The notes under the pieces are model-generated. The model was not told the origin of the DNA. It ran no database searches and saw only the letters and a program-made list of their open reading frames with translations. Made by a program: the position numbers and the translations under genes. Shown in pieces: positions 46,488-56,114 of a DNA stretch of 64,000 nucleotides; positions within the stretch are counted from its first letter, which is position 1, and each line of letters begins with the position of its first letter. The stretch covers positions 13,397,001-13,461,000 of the forward strand of contig NC_065895.1 in NCBI RefSeq assembly GCF_905147045.1, in the 5' to 3' direction. Origin of the DNA: Nymphalis io. Taxonomy: Eukaryota > Arthropoda > Insecta > Lepidoptera > Nymphalidae.

Positions 46488-46545
46488 CTTGTCAGTTCTC
46501 GGTAGAATCTTCATTCCAAACCGGTGGTAGTCTTGCACCCATTTG
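46488..46545 (+). mobile_element. CTCGGTAGAATCTTC repeat fragment
   Basis: GTCAGTTCTCGGTAGAATCT and CATTCCAAACCGGTGGTAGT; it joins a SINE-A remnant at its right edge. Confidence 0.45.
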
Positions 46546-46547
46546 CA

Positions 46548-46745
46548 AGACCACCTGATGGTAAGATATCACCACCACATTGGTGCTGCAAGAACTATTA
46601 AACATTCCTTATATCGCCAATGCGCCACTTACCTTGGGAACTAATTAGATATGACCACTGAGCCTATAGTTACACTGGCTCACACACCCTTCAAACGGGA
46701 ACATAACAAAACTAAGTATGGCTGTTTGGCGTTGGAATATGTTAT
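46548..46745 (-). mobile_element. SINE-A, tailless remnant
   Basis: AAGACCACCTGATGGTAAGA through GCCACTTACCTTGGGAACTA and TTCAAACGGGAACATAACAA to GTTGGAATATG. Both termini are missing. Confidence 0.7.
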
Positions 46746-47227
46746 TACAATTATGCTACTTTTACAGACGTAAAACGAGCAGCTCTTTTTAAAACCATTA
46801 ATAAATTTAATACATAATAATAAATTGAAAACGAACTCAGAAAGCGAACGTAGTCACGATATATATATCTAAAGCAATAAATATTTATAAGACTCTTTGA
46901 AGCGCTCCACTTGCAGAAGATGGATGGAATAAGAGTACAATAATACATACATATTTAAATAAAAGGCTGCGAATATATAAGGACTATATTAAGACCATGA
47001 AAACATCAAAATATAAATTCCTACAAAAAACATTGCGTCTATTGATTGCACGTTGTTTACATGAATTACAATTTAACAGACTATGATTTCGCGGTCAGTC
47101 AAATTACTCAAAACATAGAAATCAATTAGCCTTTTTTTCTCGTCTTCACAAAATAACAATACTTATAAAAATCGTCTTTTTTATGATTTTATATTGTAGT
47201 TTTATACGATGTTATCACCGTTTTTTT

Positions 47228-47371
47228 TCAGCCTATCGCCGTCCACTGCTGGACGAATGCCTCCCTCATAAAACGCGAACCATCCCGATCTTGGACAGTC
47301 CGTATCCATCCCGTACCTGCCACCTTTTTTAAATCGTCATTCCACCTTGCCGCAGGGTATCGTACACTACG
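47228..47371 (-). mobile_element. RTE-type LINE 3'-end fragment with intact 47-codon frame
   Basis: The minus strand reads PAARWNDDLKKVAGTGWIRT, then VQDRDGSRFMREAFVQQWTA and a TGA, with no internal stop. It belongs to the same family as the 33.9-kb fragment but has diverged from it (GSRFM versus LWRTL). A T-run precedes the stop on the plus strand. Confidence 0.82.
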
Positions 47372-47479
47372 TTTGTGAATCGATATTTTTTTATAATAGA
47401 ACCACCGTCAAAATTATATGTATTTTTATATTATATAATTTTCAAAGCCTTAGGTTACTAGGTGACACGTAGTTTTTTT

Positions 47480-47780
47480 TACTGGTGGTAGGGCTTTGTG
47501 CAAGCTCGTCTGGGTAGGTACCACCCACTCATCAGATATTCTACCGCAAAACAGCAATACTTAATATTGTTGTGTTCCGGTTTGAAGGGTGAGTGAGCCA
47601 GTGTAATTACAGGCACAAGGGACATCAAATCTTAGTTCCCAAGGTTGGTGGCGCATTGGTGATGTAAGCAATGGTTAACATTTTTTACAATGCTAATGTC
47701 TGAGGGCGTTTGGTGACCACTTACCATCAGGTGGCCCATATGCTCGTCCGCCTTCCTATTCTATAAAAAAAAAAAAAAAA
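47480..47780 (+). mobile_element. SINE-A, full length, young
   Basis: TACTGGTGGTAGGGCTTTGT to CTATTCTATA and a tail of about 17 A. Closely similar to the copy at 38.3 kb, including the TAAGGGCGTTTGG-type variant (TGAGGGCGTTTGG here). Confidence 0.92.
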
Positions 47781-48639
47781 GGTAGTTACAGCATGCAAGT
47801 TTAGACCAGTTTACGCACAATAATTTTCTATTTAAAATAATTTTGAAAATAAGCCTATTATTTACAAATAGCTATGCTTGAGCTATCGCTAAGCAAGCTT
47901 CAATTTGTCGTTAAAATAATCTCATCACTAATGCCTCCTCTCAATTAGAATATATGTATGTTTAAATGAAAAAACGCGCGAATTCAATGATTTATGTATA
48001 GAAATAAAAAAATATATAAATAAAAAAAGAAACATCTAATTTTTTTACCGATTCTTCTCAGCAAAATCTGAATGGACCATCCATTCAGATCGCGTCACGA
48101 TTCAAAATCTTTCTTTCATAACTTAGCGTAATGAACGAACGAATGTTTATGATGTAATATCTAGAGCACTTATTTAAAACAATATGATATAAAATCAAAC
48201 ATTTGACCGTTTAGGAATTTGCGCAATACAGTTATCAAATTCGATAATAATTATTATACAACAATATATCTAGATAACGCTAATGACGACTGCCGATTAA
48301 AGTGACTACTACGGTTTGAAACTTATCTATATCCAATTACATATTTTATAATCATATTAAAATGTTTTGTATTTATTATTTTAAACGCGTAATATTATAT
48401 TATTTTTGCAAATACATTTTAATACATCACGGACAAAAAATAAATATGACAAAAACAATTACACACCGATAAATCTAATATAAAAAAAATCACCGACGAG
48501 TATTTATTTGTTGTACTCCATACGCCTCATCTAATCCCAAATGAAAAATTCAAAGGAATTTCCACGATATCATAAACGAGAACTTATCTCGAACAACACA
48601 GTCGCTTGACATTTAGCTGATAAGGACACGCGGGATGCG
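47781..48639. other. 5' flank of the reductase gene
   Basis: AT-rich without interspersed repeats. A short CTTCTCAGCAAAATCTGAAT-like scrap lies near 48055. No confident TATA box or initiator; ACACAGTCG near 48596 is only a weak initiator-like match. Confidence 0.45.
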
Positions 48640-49527
48640 ATGGCCTCCGATAACGATAAGGACGTATTTGTCGCTAGTATTATTTTAGCCGCTATGAATA
48701 ACGTATCTGTTGTCGTGGGAGCGGCCAGCAACCTAGGCTATCATGTATTAAAAAAACTGACCAAGGTTTACAAGGGAAAAATATATTTCACAACCGAAGA
48801 TGAATCAGCCGGCTACCATATTTACGAAAACTTAAAAAAGACCGGCGCGAACATTGAATATTTCCGAATGGACGTGACATATACGAAGAGTATTATAAAT
48901 TTTCGACATCACATACAAGACTCCGACGAGAGAATCGATCTGTTGATAAATAACACTGATTATGTACCGACAGAGAAGAATTTATCGCACGCGGAAAAAG
49001 TTAGAAGAACGATGAGCGTCAATTTCTATGGTTATATAAATTTTGGAAAACTCGTTTATCCCCTTTTAACAGAAAATGCGAGAGTCGTCAATGTTTCTGG
49101 ACCGGCTGGACTTTTAGCCACCATCGAAAATGAAGCGATCAGAAAAAAAGTAAGTGATCCTAAGCTCACTGAGGATGAATTAGTTGCTGTCATGCAGGAA
49201 TACGAAGAGGCAGTCCGAAGAGGCGTGGAGAAAACTGAAGGTTGGGGATTAAATTCCCACGCTATTAGCAAAGTCGCGTTGAGCGCTGTCACATTCCTTC
49301 AGCACCGGGAGTGGTCAAGTAAAGGAGTGGTCATAAACTGTGTGAATCCAGGAAATATCACTAGTCGTGAAGATAGAAAATCAACAAAAGTATACGAGGA
49401 AGGTGCCAAGGCGATCCTGTATCTCGCATTGGAAGCACCTCTGACTTTAAAAGGAAACTTTGTGTGGAGTAATTACAGTGTGATTGAGTGGAACAGTGAT
49501 CCGTACGTCGAGGTGACAACCGTATAG
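48640..49527 (+). CDS. Carbonyl reductase 1-like short-chain dehydrogenase/reductase, catalytic Tyr replaced by His
   Basis: Complete 295-codon single open frame. Classical SDRs of this type reduce carbonyl compounds with NADPH in the cytosol. Seen here: Rossmann segment VVVGAASNLG (24-33), NNTD at 104-107 where NNAG is usual, structural Asn128 (MSVNFYG), Ser153 in RVVNVSG, the CBR1-type insert before the active site (about 165-202, ending RRGVEKTEGW), HAISK at 207-211 where YxxxK is expected, and NPGNITS at 236-242. Ser153 and Lys211 remain but position 207 is His (CAC). Glu53 aligns with the NADPH-selecting Arg of CBR1. Met19 aligns with the usual family start. The ATG at 48640 was chosen because it has a good context (G at -3 and +4) and an in-frame TGA lies at 48607. 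A second ATG at 48635, in another frame, overlaps the start. No intron is visible, so a retrocopy is possible. No convincing TATA box was found; the nearest poly(A)-like hexamer is ATTAAA at 50326. Family assignment is strong; catalytic activity is doubtful. Confidence 0.9.
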   Translation: MASDNDKDVFVASIILAAMNNVSVVVGAASNLGYHVLKKLTKVYKGKIYFTTEDESAGYHIYENLKKTGANIEYFRMDVTYTKSIINFRHHIQDSDERIDLLINNTDYVPTEKNLSHAEKVRRTMSVNFYGYINFGKLVYPLLTENARVVNVSGPAGLLATIENEAIRKKVSDPKLTEDELVAVMQEYEEAVRRGVEKTEGWGLNSHAISKVALSAVTFLQHREWSSKGVVINCVNPGNITSREDRKSTKVYEEGAKAILYLALEAPLTLKGNFVWSNYSVIEWNSDPYVEVTTV

Positions 49528-50435
49528 ACAATCGTTACACCAGTGCGATTAAGAAAAGAACACAAAAAAGAACGACCGCGTTTGGGTTTCACGTGCGCGC
49601 TACGGTCACATTTCTTTTCGCTCTTGACTACTTTAAAGTATATTCACTGTAGCCGTGCAGTCTTTGTGGTTATTGGTCGCTTCTGCTTTATCGCACTGAT
49701 GTGTTAGGTTTCGTATTTAAATAACTACTCTATTTATTTTGTGAAGTCGTTTTAGTAATACATTTATGTGAATATTATGTTACTCCTTGCGTTTTATTCT
49801 TTCTGAGTTCTGTCTTTAAAGTTATCTTCTTAAAAACTGTAAACTATTGCGAAAACAAATGGTCATCAGAATATGTTTTTTGCGAAATTCCATAATTTCG
49901 CAATTAGGTCGCATTGGTCATACTATCGATCATTATCATTTGTAGTTTCATATCGTGTGATAACAGCGTAAACTGTGTTAGCACTCGTAAATTAGTAAAA
50001 TTTGCAGCATCACATTTCACGTTTTCGACAAAATATTTATAAACACTTCGAAACGCAACTATTATATTTCGTTGCGTAAAAAATATTATGAATATATTTG
50101 TCACAATTCGAAAAGTTAACACGGCCGAGGATTTTGGGCAAAATCGTAATCATATCAAAATGGTGACACTTAATACGAGTTATGTATAATTAGGTATTTT
50201 ATTTATAATTATATTCTATTTTTCAACTATTATTTGTACAAAGTTTAATAATATGGGTTATATCGTCATAGTTTCTCTTATCTTTACATATAATGAATCA
50301 TTGTTGTTAAGAGTACAAATATTCTATTAAATACACGACCTTTTGTTAAGATCTACGTATTACGTAGTCTTTTAATCTTGTTTTTTAAGTCTAAGAATTT
50401 TTTTCTTTAATATTTTAAAAGTAAAATAATTGCAT
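49528..50435. other. 3' flank of the reductase gene
   Basis: Probably contains the 3' UTR. No AATAAA close to the stop codon; ATTAAA at 50326-50331 is the nearest variant. No poly(A) scar of a retrocopy is visible. Confidence 0.45.
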
Positions 50436-50678
50436 GTAAATGTGCTACTGCTGTTCAAGGGCCTCTTCTCTTAAGAGGCAGCATGAGGACTGATCGGTAC
50501 ACATGTGAATGATTTTTATCCGACACAAGTTTTCTCATGAAGGTTCAGCGTCGAGCACGAGATGATCTTAGAGTTCATTAATCCACGAAATGAGCACATG
50601 GAAAAATCGTGTTGCTTGCCAGGGTTGTCCACGCAATCTTTGATTAAGGTTGACGTATTCTAGCCACTAGGCTTCTAT
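50436..50678 (-). mobile_element. SINE-B, old and diverged
   Basis: AAATGTGCTACTGCTGTTCA, GTCGAGCACGAGATGATCTT and TTCTAGCCACTAGGCTTC mark the family order in antisense. Confidence 0.72.
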
Positions 50679-50744
50679 ATACTATCGTAAATTATCACGT
50701 TAAGGTGATAATAAATTATCAAAACGATTATATATTAACTGACC

Positions 50745-50853
50745 GACTGCCTCGTTGGTCTAGTAGCTAGATATAAGGCCGCTTTTTTTGCTTTTTTTTG
50801 GCTAATCTCTCTTAAGATTGGCCGCCGTGGCCGAAATCGGACCGGAGTACATT
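50745..50853 (+). mobile_element. SINE-C with large internal deletion
   Basis: ACTGCCTCGTTGGTCTAGTA and ATATAAGGCCGC, then a T-rich joint, then GGCTAATCTCTCTTAAGATT and GGCCGCCGTGGCCGAAATCG. About 260 bp of the middle are missing. Confidence 0.82.
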
Positions 50854-51195
50854 ATTTTTATACATTAAACTTTATCATGTACATTCACCTGGCTACCTAC
50901 AATAACACATGTGTACCATTATTACGAATATTGTTAGAAAGAATCACATATTAATTTTTACTGGGTTATCATAATAAAACTCACAGTTATCGAGAGGATT
51001 ATTATTATAATGAATGTGATTTTAATTTGTACTGTAAAAATATAAAGGAATTTCTCGTATGGATAAAATTATATCTTATCAAAGATATATTTTAGGCGCC
51101 GTGCGTATTTAATGTTATGATGTCAATTAAAATATTATCAAAAACTTATAAAATAAAATTACATATACATATATATACATTTATATATTATTATG

Positions 51196-51370
51196 TTTCG
51201 TTTCAACGGATAGTGTAATTATAGGCACGACATAGCATCTTAGTTTCCAAGGTTGGCGCATTGATGATGTTGAGAATGGTTAATATTTCTTACAGCACCA
51301 ATATCTTTAGACGCTATACAATATACCATCAAGAGGCACAATTACCCGTCCACCTACTTATTTAAAAATA
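51196..51370 (+). mobile_element. SINE-A 3' half, diverged
   Basis: ATAGTGTAATTATAGGCACG, CATCTTAGTTTCCAAGGTTG and AATGGTTAATATTTCTTACA, ending in CCGTCCACCTACTTATTTAA. Confidence 0.7.
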
Positions 51371-51625
51371 CATATTCACATATTTATTTACATATGAATA
51401 TTTACATTTGTACAATAAAATTATTTAATAAGATTAAATATAAAGAACGTCACTATTTATATTAGTTGATAAGAATTCCAGACATTCAAAATAAAAGCTA
51501 TTTTCCTAGCCCATCGTAGCTTCCAATTTTAATTAATGCTATAAAAAGACGATTGATAAGTACTAAAAACTTCATACTTGGCTTAAGTTTATTACGATTT
51601 GATTTATCGAATCGCAAATAGCCGA

Positions 51626-51800
51626 GAGCCGATATAGTTCAATGGTTACAATACATCGATTTTAATTGAAGATTGCGGGTACAAACTTGGACATAATTAA
51701 ATTATCATATATTTAATTTGTGTCTATAATAGATCTCCTGCTAAACGATGTAGGAAAAGGTCAGAAAGCCTGCATGTATCGGATGAAATCTGCATGTATA
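51626..51800 (+). mobile_element. SINE-B 5' half, diverged
   Basis: GAGCCGATATAGTTCAATGG, GCGGGTACAAACTTGG (decayed B-box) and AAAGCCTGCATGTATCGGAT. It leads directly into the RTE-type region. Confidence 0.55.
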
Positions 51801-51804
51801 TATA

Positions 51805-52125
51805 TATCGGCCGTGTGGTGACGGCGACGAATATCACCACCCCATCTCATCCCGTGGGGGGCGTAGAAGTCGACCCGAGGGAATATACACCAGAGAACGG
51901 GCGGCACCGTCTCTCTGAGTACTATGACTAACTTACTGCGATCGCCAAGCGTCTGCCAAGCGTGGCGATTATGGCATATACCCTCAATGATTCGCGCAGC
52001 TAAACCACGGCCCCTAGTCCCCGGCAGTTGAGCCGTTAGATGCGGGCAGCGCAAGACCGGCCAACGTGGAAATCCTTGAGGGAGACCTTTGTCCAGCAGT
52101 GGACGTCTTTCGGCTGATTGGATAT
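51805..52125 (+). mobile_element. RTE-type LINE 3' region, G+C-rich
   Basis: The last part encodes RAAQDRPTWKSLRETFVQQW, then TSFG and TGA at 52115. The first part contains CACCCCATCTCATCCCGTGG, similar to a common lepidopteran repeat motif, and may be a different element or upstream RTE sequence. It stands out from its AT-rich surroundings. TATA-rich sequence on both sides prevents a firm TSD call. Confidence 0.7.
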
Positions 52126-52209
52126 ATATACATGGTGTGGTAATAAACTCAAGACAATTTCATTATGTTATACTAAATTATTGACTTCATATACTGAGGT
52201 TATAACATA

Positions 52210-52346
52210 CTAGCCCCCGCTCGCGGCTTCACCCGTATTTGAAGTAGAGGTTCGGACGTGTACACAAAATTTCATGATAACTGGGTGAGTAATAATGAAG
52301 CGTAACAAACAAACAAAATTATTTTCGCATTTATAATACTAGTAAG
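52210..52346 (-). mobile_element. Complete short Helitron
   Basis: The plus-strand left edge reads CTAGCCCCCGCTCGCGGCTT. The right edge reads CGCATTTATAATACTAGTAA. Both termini fit the lepidopteran non-autonomous Helitron pattern (hairpin, CTAG). Internally AAAATTTCATGATAACTGGG is typical of these elements. Confidence 0.65.
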
Positions 52347-52540
52347 AATTGAATAGTAATGACGTCATAAAACTGGACTATAACAAAAACTTCATTATTT
52401 AACGTTAAATTTACATGTGGAATTATTATCAAAGCAAAGGGTATTTTTAAAGCAAACGTCCGACGTAAAATCGACGCCCGGCCGACCCGGCTCGCAGTAT
52501 ATACTATTCAAACAATATCTAATTAAATTATTACTATTTA

Positions 52541-52847
52541 GCCGAGATGGCCCTGTGGTAAGAACGCGTGAATCTTAACCGATGATCGTGGGTTCAAGCC
52601 CGGGCAAGCACCACTGAATTTTCATGTGCTTAATTTGTGATTGTAATTCATCTCGTGCTTTACGGTGAAGGAAAACATCGTGAGGAAACCTGCATGTGTC
52701 TAATTTCACTGAAATTCTGTCACATGTGAATTCTACCAACCCGCATTGGAGCAGCGTGGTGGAATAAGCTCCAAACCTTCTCCTCAAAAAGAGGAGAGGA
52801 GGCCTTTAGCCCAGCAGTGGGACATTCACAGGCTGTTACGGTTACGG
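52541..52847 (+). mobile_element. SINE-B, complete, young
   Basis: GCCGAGATGGCCCTGTGGTA to CACAGGCTGTTACGGTTACG; close to the copies at 20.2 and 29.8 kb, including GGAGAGGAGGCCTTTAGCCC. No clean TSD found. Confidence 0.93.
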
Positions 52848-52985
52848 TTATTTTATATTTTAATTAAATATTACGTTTATATAAGAAACTATATGAACAA
52901 GATATATTCCAAAAACAATGAACACAAGCAAGTTAAATAATCCTTTCTCGAACTTAGATCAATTGTTCAAGAAAGATGTTAATAT

Positions 52986-53070
52986 GTCTTCAGCGCCAAT
53001 GTCTATTTGCAATGGTGACCACATACCAGCAGTCCCATTCATCCCACCGACTACCTATATTATAAAAAAG
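52986..53070 (+). mobile_element. SINE-A 3'-end remnant
   Basis: GCGCCAATGTCTATTTGCAA, GGTGACCACATACCAGCAGT and CTACCTATATTATAAAAAAG match the last 85 bp of the family. Confidence 0.6.
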
Positions 53071-53449
53071 AAACCTGGAAATAAAGATACTTAGCAAAAG
53101 ATTCACGTGCTCCAACCACTGGATTACCTTGGGTCAGTGACGTGTAACTATGATATTCAAAAAACATAAAAAGAATTGACAATCGATAAATATTATCTCG
53201 GAAACTTGCGAGGGTTCCTACTGGATAGTAAAAAGTTATCTCAATATTCAAAGTTCCAGCGATGAAAATTTCGACAACAACAATAAGGACATACTTGGTA
53301 TCATCGAATCTTCGGAATGATAACACATAAAATCTAGATATTTTATCAACATGCATCATATGTTAATAAAGACGGCTACATTTAGAACGGTTTAATAAAA
53401 GTTAATAAGAGACGATAAGATAATACAAGTTTGCAAATGTTTTGACTGT

Positions 53450-53812
53450 GAAACATCTATTGGTGCGCCTTGGGAGTAAGAGGGACGTATGTCGTGACGC
53501 CAAACGGCATGACGCTGTCTTACGCCGTCATACCCCCTCTCCACCGCCGCTTTCTACGTCGTTGTGTGTGCGTGGCGCGTATATACTTCGTTGCTATATA
53601 TTATTATAATAATTAATTTATTAACGAAATTGTTGTTTTTTTTATTTTACTCAACATTTATTTCTTTTATTTTTTTAAATTATAAATTCCTTTAATAACC
53701 ATTTACAGCTGTGTGCTGCTGGCGTCTCGTGACGTAAAACAAATTGTTGATACATAAACATTAACTACGTCACGTCAACTTATATAATGAAACTTTAGAA
53801 AGTGGATATAGA
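53450..53812. repeat. Repeat X, copy 2
   Basis: Colinear with copy 1 in the same orientation: GAAACATCTATTGGTGCGCC, CGGCATGACGCTGTCTTACG, TTCGTTGCTATATATTATTA, then GGCGTCTCGTGACG. Lacks the SINE scrap. Class unknown. Confidence 0.65.
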
Positions 53813-54003
53813 ATCCTTATGTAAAATTTAAACAAATTATTAAAAAGTGTTATTATATAAAATCGCAAAAATATAAATTTATGTACGCATGTTTGTAAGC
53901 CACGACACGACATGACGTATTTAAAACTATAGTTAACGGTTATATAAAATTTCTACATTACAATTATTTTTATAAAATGTTCATAAGTCAAAAATAATAA
54001 GCT

Positions 54004-54093
54004 GTAAATGACCCAGAGCTGGGCAAAGGTCACGAGATCCTCTTGAGGAGGTTTTAGAGCTTAATCCTGCTACTCAATGCCGGACATAAATAT
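54004..54093 (-). mobile_element. SINE-B 3' remnant
   Basis: GTAAATGACCCAGAGCTGGG and TTGAGGAGGTTTTAGAGCTT match the antisense 3' end, heavily mutated. Confidence 0.5.
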
Positions 54094-54885
54094 CATTTAA
54101 TTACAAATATAACATGCGACGAAATATTTAAACTTATGGCATAAGACGTAAGTAAGTGTTCAAAAACATCCCTTGGCTGCAAATTAGTGACCTTTGTTCA
54201 TAATAAAGAGAAGAATTCAAATGAACAAAGTGTTAATTGTTTCCATAACTAGTAATCTATAAGTCTATTACTATCTATTTACGAAGTCAAATAACATGTA
54301 GAAATCATATATTTTTGAAAAGCCACATTAATAAAATCCCTCCTTAACTGTAATACGTTGTAAATTTTTTACCACCTTAAACGTCACTCGCTCACTACCC
54401 AACGAAGATCGTATGTAGCTGTTCAAAGAAATTTCGACCTTAAGCATTTGTGATAAAGGAGAAACAATTTAGTATAAGCTATTATAATGTTACAATTTTT
54501 AAAAGGTTTCAACCTTGGGCTAAAGATTTAAGGGTGCATTTTGTGTAATGAGAGTAATGTGTAACATGTTTGTTTCTAATTAGTACGTCAGAAGAGCCTT
54601 ACTAGTAACTAGGTAAGGTTTTATTCGTATCATATATTATATGTTGATATTTAGTCTTGAATTAAACAGTATAGTTTTAGACCTTAGAAGAATCGACGAA
54701 AGAAATTCAGCATTTTTTTTTAATCAAATTTAGTAATTTTACAGGTTACATCGTTGCATTCTCATGATGTACAATCATCTAAAAGTCATCGGTTTTGTAA
54801 TATTCTTTAGCAAAAAAACGTTCCTGAATGATTCTTTTAAATTTTACAATTTAATATTTTTAAACGTTTTCGAGTTTTCCTTATT
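54094..54885. other. AT-rich non-coding interval
   Basis: No recognised feature ahead of the LINE cluster. Confidence 0.55.
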
Positions 54886-55009
54886 TAATGAAGAAAGTTC
54901 CTTCTCCCAATTGCCCCAATTGCAGGGCTATAGAGGATGTATATCACATTTTAATGGAATGTGTTCGTAGCGAACCCCTCCTATCACAATTAATAGATAG
55001 ATCAAAATG
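54886..55009 (+). pseudogene. C-terminal zinc-knuckle-like fragment of an I-like LINE
   Basis: Encodes KKVPSPNCPNC followed by AIEDVYHILMECV, a Cys/His knuckle typical of the C terminus of RNase H-bearing non-LTR polyproteins. The same signature occurs at the end of the minus-strand element near 38.85 kb. The fragment abuts the RT of an unrelated LINE in the same reading frame. Confidence 0.65.
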
Positions 55010-55880
55010 GTCTACAGGTGATCTTTTAGCGTACGTAAAACACCTCTGGGGTGAAGCTATCGACAAGCATGGAGAATCGTTGGCTGTCAGCCTCGATATC
55101 TCCAAGGCTTTCGACAGGATCTGGCACAGAAGTCTTCTCTCCAAGTTACCGGCATATGGTCTGCCTGCTCAGCTATGCACCTGGATTGCTGGGGATAAAC
55201 TTTCGCTGCAACCTTAGTCCAAGGGATTACATCGAGGCTATTATAAAAACAGCTTCACGGAAACTCGGAGTTCTGAACAAGGTGCGGCGTTTTTTCACGC
55301 CACAACAACTGTGCCTGTTATACAAAACACAGGTATGGTCTTGCGTTGAATATTGCTCGCACCTTTGGGATGGCTCCGCTAAGTACCTATTGGAGGCCTT
55401 GGACCGGTTGCAGCGACGTGCAGTACGCATTATTGGCGACGTAAAGGTCACAAACACCCTTGAACCTTTACAATTGCGTCGCGAGATAGCAGCACTGAGC
55501 GCTTTCTATCGACTGTATCACGGCGAGTGCTCTGAGGAATTATTCTCTCTAATTCCTGCTTCCCCCTTCCTTCTTAAGTCCACGCAAGCTGGTTCTCGAT
55601 GTCACCGCCTAACTGTGACATCAATTCCATCGCGCACAAAGAAATTTGGCAACTCCTTTCTTTGTCGCACTACAAAAAATGGAATTCCTTACCAGCTCAC
55701 GTGTTGCCCTCCTCTTACAACCCGGGTTCCTTCAAACGAGGCGTAAAGAGGCATCTTGCGGGCCGGCAAGGCGGGGATGGCTAGTACAGAACACTCTTCC
55801 CGACTGTACTGGTCGTCGTCGCGTTTGGACTCATTTGCCATTTGCCATCCCGGCGCATATATAACAAAAATAAAAAAAAG
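55010..55880 (+). mobile_element. Second copy of the Jockey/CR1-like LINE, internally deleted
   Basis: Starts slightly farther 5' than the 57.5-58.8 kb copy (STGDLLAYVKHLWGEAIDK). It follows that copy to LCTWIA near 55190, then jumps to the LSPRDYIEA region. The jump removes the GVPQGS and YADD motifs and shifts the frame. The C-terminal part continues to about 55780 with frame changes. The 3' UTR lacks the 30-bp hairpin and ends in a short A-rich tail. Nonfunctional. Confidence 0.85.
55011..55746 (+). pseudogene. Broken RT remnant of the Jockey/CR1-like LINE
   Basis: Two overlapping frames together cover the coding remnant. The upstream frame stops at 55217 just after the deletion point. 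The downstream frame carries TASRKLGVLNKVRRFF, LLYKTQVWSCVEYCSHLWDG and the C-terminal region, and changes frame again near the end. No catalytic aspartates of motif C remain. Confidence 0.8.
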
Positions 55881-56075
55881 ATAGATCAATGGGACTATGT
55901 AATATCTATCTTGCAAATCCTACTTCAGAACTAGCCAAAATTTGTATAAGATAGGTAAGCATATTATAAATAAGCGAAACTAGACAATATATTATAATTA
56001 ATGTATAGTTAAGAATAGTTGTGTAACCTACCAGAGCAACATATTCACCCAAGTGACTCGGCTCTTTAAATGAGA

Positions 56076-56114
<39 letters not shown>

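Noticed and set aside
49056..49292. A 78-codon frame antisense to the reductase gene
   Set aside because: It lies wholly within the reductase coding sequence and has no independent motif.
51761..52054. A 97-codon minus-strand frame with a protein-like, Arg-rich composition
   Set aside because: The plus strand of the same DNA encodes the conserved RTE C terminus (FVQQWTSFG and TGA) at its downstream edge, so the minus frame is most likely a shadow in G+C-rich DNA.
54944..55144. A 66-codon minus-strand frame at the LINE joint
   Set aside because: Complement of the two LINE coding fragments.
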